A stretch of 5,409 nt of DNA, from positions 1 to 5,409 of the forward strand of contig NZ_CALFSA010000160.1 of the NCBI RefSeq assembly GCF_937919355.1, read 5' to 3'. Every line of letters begins with the position of its first letter. The stretch's first letter is position 1. The notes under the pieces are model-generated. The model searched no databases. It saw only the letters and a list, made by a program, of their open reading frames with translations, and was not told where the DNA came from. Below are positions 1-5,409 of the stretch, piece after piece. Both the position numbers and the translations under genes were made by a program. The DNA is from an uncultured Methanofollis sp. (GTDB lineage: Archaea; Halobacteriota; Methanomicrobia; Methanomicrobiales; Methanofollaceae).

Positions 1-10
1 CTCTCCCCCC

Positions 11-790
11 TCACTCTTTCTTCCCAAGCGCCGCCCTCATCATCCCGTCAAACATCCCCGGCCCCCTCTCCCTGATCACCGCCACGCCCTTCTCGGTGAC
101 CCCACCCGGCGTCGCCACGCGAGCGATGAGGCGGCCGAAGTCGCTCTCTTCAATGAGGCCCGCCGTCCCCATCAGCGTCTCCTTCACCAGGAGTTTGGCG
201 AGGTCGGGCCGCACCCCGCCCTGCCGCACCGCCGCCGCCGCCATCTCCTCCATCAGGGCGGCGACGAAGGCGGGCCCGCAACTGGTAAGGAGGGTGAGGG
301 CCTCGATGTCCCTCTCCTCCACCTCCACCGCCCTCCCAATCGCGTTCAGGAGGGCGAGGACAGTCTCCCTGTCCTCCTCCGTCGCCCTCTCCCCGAAGGC
401 GACGAGGGAGGCACCCTTCAGGACCTCGGAGGTGAGGGCCGGGATCACTCGCACCACCCGCGCCTCCGTCCATGCCTGCAGGTCCTCAAGCAGGACACCG
501 GCGGCGATGGAGACGAGCACCTTCTCCGGCGAGAGTTCGTCCCGGAGTTCACACAGGACTCCCCTCACCTCCGACGGCCGGACACAGAGGAAGACCACGT
601 CCGCACCCCCGGCTACCTCCCTGTTGTCCCTCCCGCACCTGATGCCCGTCTCAGCCGCGAGCGCCCGGCGTTTCGCCGCCGTGCGGTTGGAGGCGACGAT
701 CGCGTCCGGCCGTACGGCCCCGCTCCCGACAAATGACCTGACGAGCATGCCCCCCATGCTGCCCGTCCCGATGATGCCGATCTGCGCCAT
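11..790 (-). CDS. proC: Pyrroline-5-carboxylate reductase-like protein (ProC family)
   Basis: This 259-residue cytosolic protein has the length and layout of ProC, which reduces pyrroline-5-carboxylate to proline with NAD(P)H. Visible motifs: N-terminal Rossmann loop GTGSMG (residues 8-13); SNRT (34-37), where NADP specificity is usually set; CVRP (69-72); SIAAG (94-98); and a C-terminal helical dimerisation domain with TSCGPAF (169-175, usual form SGSGPAY) and TPGGVT (227-232, usual form SPGGTT), keeping the second Thr. Oddity: the usual MPNTPAL stretch reads IPALTSE (115-121), so the conserved Asn is Ala. The ATG at 790 sits directly before the Rossmann strand; the frame is open to 868, but that extension has no domain and overlaps the kinase stop. 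No clear ribosome binding site is visible. It begins 52 nt after the kinase stop with no TATA box between, so cotranscription is likely. G+C is visibly higher than in the kinase gene. The TGA is followed by a G-rich run to the window edge, perhaps the ribosome binding site of another minus-strand gene. Family call is firm; true ProC activity is less sure. Confidence 0.85.
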   Translation of the reverse strand: MAQIGIIGTGSMGGMLVRSFVGSGAVRPDAIVASNRTAAKRRALAAETGIRCGRDNREVAGGADVVFLCVRPSEVRGVLCELRDELSPEKVLVSIAAGVLLEDLQAWTEARVVRVIPALTSEVLKGASLVAFGERATEEDRETVLALLNAIGRAVEVEERDIEALTLLTSCGPAFVAALMEEMAAAAVRQGGVRPDLAKLLVKETLMGTAGLIEESDFGRLIARVATPGGVTEKGVAVIRERGPGMFDGMMRAALGKKE

Positions 791-842
791 GCAGCAGTCA
801 TATGGGTCGGGGGGAGGGAAAAACCCGTTGTAGTGCCCGCCC

Positions 843-2630
843 TCATGCAGCGTGAAGCCTGTACGCACTCCGGGGCACCATGATCTCGAAGCGTGCCCCC
901 TTCTGACCGGTCTCCGCGATGGTTATCCCCGTGATCCCGAGGATCTCCTTCGAGAGAAACAGCCCGAGACCGGTTTTTCTCCCAACTCCCTTGGCAAATA
1001 TCTGCTCTTTTTCTTTTTCCGGGATGCCGATACCATCGTCCTCAATGATAAGCCTTCCCGACGACTCTCCCTCGACAAAAGAGACAGTGATCGTGGTGAT
1101 ATCCTCGCCATGACTCAGGGCGTTCTCGAAGATGTTATAGAACACCCTCTCAAGGAGGGGGTCGGCAAAGACCTCCAGGTCACTGACAGATACAGAATAC
1201 CTGATATCCGGGGGGATGATCCGGGACGCCTGTCCCAGAATCGTTGAGACCTTCTGCCATTCCGCCCCTCGTACGCCGAGGGCCTCGTAGTCCCGGGCAA
1301 ACGCGATCTGGCGCTCGATGTGTTTCGTTGCAGCCTTGACCTTCCCGACAAGTGCCGCCACAGGCGACCCGGCAGGTGTCTCTGCTTCGATCTCATCCGC
1401 GTAGAACATCAGGGCCATGACCTGGTTCAGGATGTCGTGGCGCGTGATGGAGGAGAGGAGATTGAGTTTTTTATTGGACTCTTCCAGTGTCCGCTGGGTC
1501 TTTGTGATCCCGGTAATGTCAAGTCCCTTTTCAAGATAGCCGATGCGTTTCCCTTTTTCATCAAAGACCGGGTAGGTGGTCATCTGGAGTGTGTGGCCAT
1601 TTGCAAGGGTCACCGTATCAGACGCCGCTTTTTCGCACGCAATGACGCGGGGTATCCTGCACCAGGGACACATCTCCTCCCTCTTCCAGACAACGTCATA
1701 ACAGCGCTTGCCAAGGATCTCCTCTCTCCTCATCTCCAGGTGCCGGGTGGCGGCATCGTTGATCCAGATGATCCTGCAGTCGAGGTCGAGGTAGATCATC
1801 GTCTCGTCCACGGAGTCCAGGATCAGTGCCTTCTCGACCTCAGACCGTTTCAATGCCATTTCTGCCCGTTTTTCCACGGTCCGGTCTTCCAGGGTGGTAA
1901 ATGATGAGTACTGTTTCCCGGGGTTGTTTTCCGCAACAGGCAGGGTCGAGGTCATGACCCCTCGCTCTTCGCCGGAAACCGGGTCCCTGATCCTGATCAT
2001 TTTCCTGTTTCTTGCTGCCCCGGTGTAAGAGGACTCCGCCTCGTCGACACCCGCCCTCCAGCAGGGATCAGTCAGTTCTTTTCCGGTCAGACTGTGCAGG
2101 CTCATACCGAGGATCTTCTCTGCGGCCTGGTTGGCATCGACTATCCTGCCCCCCGCATCCTGGTAGACCACACCCTGTGTCATGGTCTCAAAGAGCGCCC
2201 TGAATTTCTCTTCAGAACGGCGGAGGTTCTCCTCCGCCTCCCTCTGATTGGTGATGTCGAGGACAAGGCCGACCAGTCCGCAGACGTCCCCCCCGTTGTC
2301 GGTGTATGTCGCCTTGTAGAAGACGACCCTGTGGGTAACGCCGTCCTGCGACCTGAAGATGGATTCATACTGCTGGGTCCCGGTCCGTGCAAAGAGAGCG
2401 GCGTCCATGAAATGGTAGGTGTCTGCCATTTCTGGCGAGAAGAGTTCGTATACAGTTTTTCCAATAATATCCTCTTTATGGATGCCACAAAAAACGGCAA
2501 ATGCATTGTTGCACCCAAGGTACACCTCTCTCGTGTCCTTGTAGAAGACGGGAATGCTGATGCTGTCGACCAGATGATACAGGAATCCCTGCTCTTCCCG
2601 GGAAATGGTGGTGCTCTTTATGGTGCTCAC
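843..2630 (-). CDS. Soluble multi-PAS sensor histidine kinase
   Basis: A cytosolic sensor kinase of 595 residues with no membrane segment or signal peptide. Domain order, numbered from the GTG at 2630: PAS 1 (about 14-129), PAS 2 (about 143-254), PAS 3 (about 267-376), a short helical linker, then the dimerisation/phosphoacceptor helix with motif ITRHDILNQ, where H398 is the likely phosphorylated His. The HATPase domain is complete: N box around N499, E502 and N503; G1 box DDGIGIP around D531; G2 box GLGLFL near residue 554. PAS 3 carries a Cys group (C310, C321-P-W-C324, C332) suggestive of metal or redox sensing. Start choice: no ATG lies near the N terminus. GTG at 2630 fits the TATA elements just upstream; a TTG at 2654 would add 8 residues. 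The family in methanogens is often orphan, and no response regulator occurs here, so partner and signal are unknown. It probably shares a transcript with the ProC-like gene downstream. Confidence 0.93.
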   Translation of the reverse strand: MSTIKSTTISREEQGFLYHLVDSISIPVFYKDTREVYLGCNNAFAVFCGIHKEDIIGKTVYELFSPEMADTYHFMDAALFARTGTQQYESIFRSQDGVTHRVVFYKATYTDNGGDVCGLVGLVLDITNQREAEENLRRSEEKFRALFETMTQGVVYQDAGGRIVDANQAAEKILGMSLHSLTGKELTDPCWRAGVDEAESSYTGAARNRKMIRIRDPVSGEERGVMTSTLPVAENNPGKQYSSFTTLEDRTVEKRAEMALKRSEVEKALILDSVDETMIYLDLDCRIIWINDAATRHLEMRREEILGKRCYDVVWKREEMCPWCRIPRVIACEKAASDTVTLANGHTLQMTTYPVFDEKGKRIGYLEKGLDITGITKTQRTLEESNKKLNLLSSITRHDILNQVMALMFYADEIEAETPAGSPVAALVGKVKAATKHIERQIAFARDYEALGVRGAEWQKVSTILGQASRIIPPDIRYSVSVSDLEVFADPLLERVFYNIFENALSHGEDITTITVSFVEGESSGRLIIEDDGIGIPEKEKEQIFAKGVGRKTGLGLFLSKEILGITGITIAETGQKGARFEIMVPRSAYRLHAA

Positions 2631-2658
2631 CTGGTAAATAGATATTATCCCCAATTTG

Positions 2659-2682
2659 TATATATAGGTTCCGATTTATAAA
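2659..2682 (-). promoter_or_regulatory. Promoter (TATA elements) of the kinase/ProC-like transcript
   Basis: Two TATA-like elements lie in an AT-rich stretch: TTTATAAA at 2675-2682 and TATATATA at 2659-2666. They predict starts near 2652 and 2637 respectively. Either fits translation from the GTG at 2630 with a short leader; the first would put the alternative TTG (2654) almost at the 5' end of the RNA. A further AT-rich run lies at 2697-2715. Confidence 0.5.
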
Positions 2683-2796
2683 TTCCGCTATTGTACCTAT
2701 TTAAAAATTAAATTTTGATAATTGCACGTTAAATGGATCCACCCGTCTATCCTGGCTGGACATACTCCCGACGGAGGGGCAAGACCAGACGCTTTG

Positions 2797-2813
2797 AAAA
2801 ATGTCACATTTTT
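2797..2813. repeat. 17-bp perfect palindrome between putP and the kinase gene
   Basis: AAAAATGTCACATTTTT is a perfect inverted repeat with 8-nt arms around C2805. One extra T at 2814 gives a T6 run on the plus strand. It could be a transcription factor operator or a weak bidirectional terminator hairpin (7 bp, loop of 3). It lies about 120 bp upstream of the kinase TATA elements. The rest of the 2631-2896 gap holds only the promoter and the putP T tract described separately. Confidence 0.6.
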
Positions 2814-2879
2814 TGCGTCCTATCCCCGGAGATTCCCCTTGCGGTGGATCACTGTCGGCCCTCTTGATGCCAACCGGGG

Positions 2880-2885
2880 AAAAAA
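2880..2885 (-). terminator. Poly-T terminator candidate after putP
   Basis: The minus strand has six consecutive T residues 11 nt after the putP stop codon, in the context CACACTTTTTTCCCC. Archaeal RNA polymerase can terminate at such T tracts without a stem. Just beyond it lies a perfect inverted repeat CCGGGG/CCCCGG (2874-2879 and 2824-2829) with a 44-nt loop, which may help. Confidence 0.45.
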
Positions 2886-2896
2886 GTGTGAATAGA

Positions 2897-4393
2897 TTAG
2901 TTTTTCACTTTCCTGACTTCTTCTTCTGTCCTTTCAAATGTCGCGATTACTTCGGGTTCAGGTTCAGGTGTGAGCATGCTCACGACATAGATCGCGATGA
3001 GGGAGAGGGCAAAACCCGGTATAATCTCGTAGAGGCCGAAGAACGCGAACTGTTTCCAGATGAGGACAGTCAGTCCGCCGACGATGACACCGGCGAGAGC
3101 GCCCTGCCGGGTCGTCCTCTTCCAGAAGAGGCCCATCAGCAGGACAGGCCCGAATGCTGCGCCAAATCCGGCCCAGGCATAGGCGACGATGTTGAAGACG
3201 CTGCTGTTTGGGTCCAGGCCCAGGAAAATGGCGAAGAAGGCAACAATAAGAACAGATAAACGGCTGACCCAGATAAGTTCTCTGTCGCTCGCCCCTCTTC
3301 TGAAGAATGATTTGTACAGGTCCTGGGAGACTGCGGATGCACTGACCAGCAACTGGGACGAGGCCGTGCTCATGATCGCTGCAAGGATGCCGCAGAGGAT
3401 GATCCCGGCAAGGAAGGAGTAGAAGACCTCACCGGTCATCACCATGAAGACTGTCTCCGCGTCAGGGCCGACCAGGGGCTGGCTTAAGAAGACGCGACCG
3501 ATAAGACCGATGGCGACGGCAGCACAGAGGGAGATGATGACCCAGGCCATCGCGACCGACCTGGCCTCCCCGATCTCCTCTGGTTTTTTGATGGCCATGA
3601 ACCTGACAAGGATATGCGGCTGGCCGAAGTAGCCGAGGGCCCAGGCGAGCATCGAGATGATCGCGACAAAGGTCAGGGGATCGCCTGTTGCCGCATCGGT
3701 GAAGGGGTCGAGCAGGGCCGGGTTGATCTCCTGGAGGCCGCTGACCGTGGCGGCAGGACCTCCGATGAGGAATACCGCAAAGAGAGGAACCATCACGAGA
3801 GCGAAGAGCATCAACGTCCCCTGGATAAAGTCGGTGAGGCATACGGCCTTGAAACCGCCGGTGAATGTATAGGAGACAACGATGAGGGACCCTATCAGGA
3901 GGGCGATCGTGTAGTCGATCCCGAAGACCGTGTTGAAGAGTTTCCCGCTGGCAACGAACTGCGCCGAGGTGTAGATCAGGAAGAAGATCAGGATGAATAC
4001 CGCCGCAATACCGCTGATGAGCCCGGACCTGTCATTGAACCGGTTCCTGAAGAAGTCGGGGAGGGTGAGCGAGTCGTTAGCCTGTTCGGTATATATCCTG
4101 AGACGCTTCGCCACGAACTTCCAGTTCAGAAATGTCCCTATGATAAGGCCGAGCGCCACCCACCCTGCCTGCATGCCTGAGAGATAGGCAAGGCCGGGGA
4201 GGCCGATGAGCAACCATCCGCTCATATCTGATGCCTCGGCACTGAGTGCCGCAACATATCGGTTCAGGCCCCGGTTGCCGAGGATGTAATCACTGACCGT
4301 CGCCGTCTTGTTGTAATAGACGAAGCCAATGACAACCATGAGGCCGAGGTAGAGGATAAATGCACACAATATGTCTATGCCGTTACTGAACAT
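2897..4393 (-). CDS. putP: Sodium/proline symporter (PutP-type, SSS family)
   Basis: A 498-residue integral membrane transporter of the solute:sodium symporter family, very near the length of E. coli PutP (about 502). It should import proline driven by the sodium gradient, for nutrition or as a compatible solute. The chain is hydrophobic throughout with about 13 predicted helices. Diagnostic stretches: SAEASDMSGWLL (51-62), placing D56 and S58 at the Na+/substrate residues known in E. coli as D55 and S57; GYFGQPHILVRFMA (254-267), nearly identical to bacterial PutP; and IMSTASSQLLV (340-350), with S342 and T343 at the positions of the Na2-site pair S340/T341. The C terminus is a short charged tail. 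The ATG at 4393 is preceded by an AGGAG motif, and a TATA box lies about 100 nt upstream. It is followed by a T6 tract and separated by 266 nt from the kinase gene, so it is probably monocistronic. Proline is the best substrate guess; related family members carry other solutes. Confidence 0.95.
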   Translation of the reverse strand: MFSNGIDILCAFILYLGLMVVIGFVYYNKTATVSDYILGNRGLNRYVAALSAEASDMSGWLLIGLPGLAYLSGMQAGWVALGLIIGTFLNWKFVAKRLRIYTEQANDSLTLPDFFRNRFNDRSGLISGIAAVFILIFFLIYTSAQFVASGKLFNTVFGIDYTIALLIGSLIVVSYTFTGGFKAVCLTDFIQGTLMLFALVMVPLFAVFLIGGPAATVSGLQEINPALLDPFTDAATGDPLTFVAIISMLAWALGYFGQPHILVRFMAIKKPEEIGEARSVAMAWVIISLCAAVAIGLIGRVFLSQPLVGPDAETVFMVMTGEVFYSFLAGIILCGILAAIMSTASSQLLVSASAVSQDLYKSFFRRGASDRELIWVSRLSVLIVAFFAIFLGLDPNSSVFNIVAYAWAGFGAAFGPVLLMGLFWKRTTRQGALAGVIVGGLTVLIWKQFAFFGLYEIIPGFALSLIAIYVVSMLTPEPEPEVIATFERTEEEVRKVKN

Positions 4394-4398
4394 GCTCT

Positions 4399-4403
4399 CT
4401 CCT
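4399..4403 (-). promoter_or_regulatory. Ribosome binding site of putP
   Basis: The minus strand reads AGGAG five nt before the ATG at 4393, within AGGAGAGAGC. It supports the chosen start. Confidence 0.7.
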
Positions 4404-4453
4404 GTATATGATGCACTCTGCCCGTCATTCTAATGATTCTTAAAAAAAAGGGC

Positions 4454-4468
4454 AATGAAACATTCATT
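4454..4468. promoter_or_regulatory. Palindrome AATGAA-ACA-TTCATT at the putP start site
   Basis: A perfect inverted repeat of 6-nt arms with a 3-nt spacer. It lies immediately downstream of the predicted putP transcription start (about 4470), where a repressor would block initiation. It shares the ATGAA/TTCAT half-site with palindromes at 4560-4574 and 4875-4888. Operator function is inferred. Confidence 0.4.
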
Positions 4469-4491
4469 TGTAGAAATGTTCTCAGGAACAG

Positions 4492-4499
4492 TATTTATA
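4492..4499 (-). promoter_or_regulatory. TATA box of putP
   Basis: On the minus strand this reads TATAAATA. The implied start site is near 4470, giving a leader of about 75 nt to the putP ATG at 4393. The same AT-rich element read on the plus strand (TATTTATA) is a poorer match, but bidirectional use cannot be excluded. Confidence 0.6.
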
Positions 4500-4559
4500 G
4501 GGATCGTACTTGACTCTGTCTCTCTGCATTCTTAACGGGGTAATGTGCCCTCTCTTCGA

Positions 4560-4574
4560 GAATGAACTTCATTC
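4560..4574. promoter_or_regulatory. Palindrome GAATGAA-C-TTCATTC upstream of putP
   Basis: A perfect 15-bp inverted repeat with 7-nt arms, about 60 bp upstream of the putP TATA box. It uses the same half-site as the palindrome at 4454-4468. A regulator binding here could act as an activator or bridge to the site at the transcription start; this is inference. Confidence 0.4.
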
Positions 4575-4689
4575 ACGTCTTTGAGGCGGATAAAATTCCC
4601 GTGGATGTTTGAAACACCTTTTCCGGGAGATCTCTGAGGAGTGTTTTCTCGCTTCCCCGTCTGTGATCGCATCGGGTCTCTGCCTGTCT

Positions 4690-4800
4690 GGGGCGGACGA
4701 CCGGCCTGTGATACCCCTTTGCGGGGCGGTCCCGGAGCGCCGCACATATGATGAAGGGTTGAACCGGGCGTGAGGGTTTGTGCGTCTCCTTCCCGGGTTC
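4690..4800. other. G+C-rich structured intergenic core, possible noncoding RNA
   Basis: This part of the 718-nt gene-free stretch has nested complementary arms: GGCG 4692-4695 with CGCC 4738-4741, GACCG 4699-4703 with CGGTC 4727-4731, and CCCC 4714-4717 with GGGG 4723-4726 (loop TTTGC). A second hairpin pairs GAACCGGG (4761-4768) with CCCGGGTTC (4792-4800) with one bulged base. Frames through it encode no recognisable protein. It is not recognised as tRNA, 5S, SRP or RNase P RNA, and the strand is unknown. The remainder of 4500-4990 shows only the palindromes and the AT-rich block listed separately. Confidence 0.25.
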
Positions 4801-4874
4801 TTCTGAGTCCGTGACCTGGACTGTCCGGTCATTGCCCCGGTTCTGGCCAGACATGCCGGCATCTCCCACATGTT

Positions 4875-4888
4875 GATGAATTTTCATC
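4875..4888. promoter_or_regulatory. Palindrome GATGAA-TT-TTCATC in the divergent intergenic region
   Basis: A perfect inverted repeat with 6-nt arms and a 2-nt centre, third member of the ATGAA/TTCAT set. Two 10-bp palindromes precede it: TCTGGCCAGA at 4842-4851 and ATGCCGGCAT at 4853-4862. No promoter close to it is obvious. Confidence 0.3.
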
Positions 4889-4940
4889 CATTGTTTCGTG
4901 GCGAAATTTGCATTGTCACTGCTAAAGTATCTGGTATATT

Positions 4941-4980
4941 CAAAAAAAATTGTTTTGTGCAAAATTTTTTCACGAATTTA
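4941..4980. other. AT-rich block with A8/T6 runs and a TTTTG/CAAAA dyad
   Basis: An A8 run (4942-4949) and a T6 run (4965-4970) flank the near-palindrome TTTTG-TG-CAAAA (4953-4964). It may be curved DNA, a promoter upstream element, or a T-tract terminator for a transcript in either direction (T6 on plus, T8 on minus). Confidence 0.35.
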
Positions 4981-4993
4981 TGTTTATTGTGGC

Positions 4994-5052
4994 GTATGTG
5001 CCAGAATACATACTTGATACCGTATCCGGGCATATGGGTATTCGGGATACCC
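4994..5052. promoter_or_regulatory. Cluster of GTAT/ATAC dyads upstream of the lipoprotein promoter
   Basis: Four ATAC and three GTAT motifs occur within 59 bp, making overlapping perfect dyads: GTATGT 4994-4999 with ACATAC 5008-5013; GTATCC 5022-5027 with GGATAC 5045-5050; and the hairpin GGGTAT 5036-5041 with ATACCC 5047-5052. The cluster ends 20 bp before the TATA box at 5073, a normal position for an archaeal activator site. The regulator is unknown. Confidence 0.4.
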
Positions 5053-5072
5053 GTCCGTGCCCACCCACATTC

Positions 5073-5080
5073 TATAAATA
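5073..5080 (+). promoter_or_regulatory. TATA box of the lipoprotein gene
   Basis: TATAAATA fits the archaeal TATA box. Transcription would start about 26 nt beyond its centre, near 5100-5105, leaving a leader of roughly 10 nt before the ATG at 5112. No classical ribosome binding site fits in this space apart from a G run at 5103-5108, so translation may be close to leaderless. Confidence 0.6.
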
Positions 5081-5111
5081 TTATGAGGAGTATGTTCTGC
5101 GCGGGGGGACC

Positions 5112-5409
5112 ATGAAAGGAGTATTACCCTGGTTTTTTATCCTGCTTCTGATTGCTGGCATGCTCACGCTCACTGCAGGATGTACAGGATCGCAGACTGG
5201 AGGACCACCGACAACGACCACGCCTTTGCCCACGACTACCATGACACCCGGTGGGGTGGAGACGACCATGACCATACCTCCGGTAGGAACGACAGAGACT
5301 TTTGGAGTCCCTGCGGGAAATGAAACCACTGCGGTACCGCCGGGAACCGAGGTTACCGAGGAGACCATGACCACCGAGGAGACCATGACCACCGAGGAGA
5401 CCATGACCA
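5112..5409 (+). CDS. Thr-rich secreted lipoprotein with tandem TEETMT repeats (3' truncated)
   Basis: The 5' part of a lipoprotein gene, 99 codons to the window edge with no stop. It encodes a short basic start (MKG), a hydrophobic stretch (about residues 4-21) and a lipobox LTAGC with the predicted lipidated Cys at 24. Export by Sec and anchoring on the outer face of the cytoplasmic membrane is expected. After Cys24 the chain is low in complexity, rich in Thr, Pro and Gly, and ends in three copies of TEETMT. Such Thr-rich segments in archaeal surface proteins are often O-glycosylated stalks (family knowledge). No functional domain has been reached, so the role is unknown. The start at 5112 is chosen because it directly precedes the signal peptide and lies about 35 nt after a TATA box, implying a very short leader. 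The overlapping upstream frame ending at 5115 is not credible. Confidence 0.85.
   Translation, partial: MKGVLPWFFILLLIAGMLTLTAGCTGSQTGGPPTTTTPLPTTTMTPGGVETTMTIPPVGTTETFGVPAGNETTAVPPGTEVTEETMTTEETMTTEETMT
5355..5408 (+). repeat. 18-nt perfect tandem repeat, at least three copies
   Basis: The unit ACCGAGGAGACCATGACC occurs at 5355-5372, 5373-5390 and 5391-5408 without a mismatch. Base 5409 (a) would start a fourth copy, so the array probably continues past the window. The unit is in frame with the lipoprotein gene and encodes TEETMT. Identity at DNA level, including third codon positions, points to recent slippage or expansion. Confidence 0.97.

Noticed and set aside
96..833. Open frame of 245 codons on the plus strand across the ProC-like gene
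   Set aside because: Antisense to a well-supported gene; Ser/Arg/Thr-rich translation without motifs, explained by high G+C.
791..868. N-terminal extension of the ProC-like protein up to 868
   Set aside because: Adds 26 residues before the Rossmann strand, overlaps the kinase stop codon and matches nothing in the family.
3614..4180. Open frame of 188 codons on the plus strand within putP
   Set aside because: Highly charged translation complementary to hydrophobic membrane helices; a shadow of putP.
4573..4962. 129-codon minus-strand frame in the intergenic region
   Set aside because: Needs a TTG inside the A/T palindrome, has no ribosome binding site, hydrophobic core or known motif, and crosses the structured G+C-rich core.
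4870..5115. 81-codon plus-strand frame overlapping the lipoprotein start by ATGA
   Set aside because: The overlap resembles translational coupling, but the frame runs through palindromes and the TATA box, and its translation has no recognisable features.
5081..5404. Minus-strand frame rich in Val/Ser repeats opposite the lipoprotein gene
   Set aside because: Its repeats are only the complement of the 18-nt array; the plus strand has the signal peptide and lipobox.
5355..5409. Possible CRISPR array
   Set aside because: Copies are contiguous with no spacers and in frame with a protein gene.

Overview
The window looks like chromosomal DNA of a methanogenic euryarchaeon, most likely Methanomicrobiales (Methanoculleus/Methanofollis-like). 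This is an inference from several signs: a soluble multi-PAS histidine kinase with the H-box style common in methanogens, archaeal TATA boxes (TATAAATA type) at the right distance from starts, poly-T tracts rather than bacterial terminators, G+C-rich genes with AT-rich promoters, and a Thr-rich lipoprotein. No rRNA, tRNA, CRISPR array, insertion sequence or phage gene was seen.

Layout. Three genes lie on the minus strand, followed by a long intergenic region and the start of a plus-strand gene. Reading the minus strand in its direction of transcription: a PutP-type sodium/proline symporter (4393-2897) with its own TATA box, ribosome binding site and downstream T tract; a 266-nt gap carrying an AT-rich promoter and a 17-bp palindrome; a three-PAS soluble histidine kinase (2630-843); then, after 52 nt without a visible promoter, a pyrroline-5-carboxylate reductase-like protein (790-11), probably cotranscribed with the kinase. 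Divergent from putP, after 718 nt without a credible gene, a plus-strand lipoprotein gene begins at 5112 and runs off the window end inside an 18-nt tandem repeat.

How the genes may work together. A proline importer and a proline-biosynthesis-type reductase flank one sensor kinase. A role in proline or osmolyte balance is possible, but this is inference from proximity only: no response regulator is present, and the reductase departs from the ProC consensus. The kinase and transporter are conventional family members.

The less explained part is the 718-nt intergenic region. It holds three palindromes sharing one half-site (ATGAA/TTCAT), one of them at the predicted putP transcription start; a G+C-rich core with nested inverted repeats that could fold as RNA; an A8/T6 palindromic AT-rich block; and a cluster of GTAT/ATAC dyads just upstream of the lipoprotein TATA box. 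I see no clear new multi-gene system here; the regulatory architecture is the best lead.
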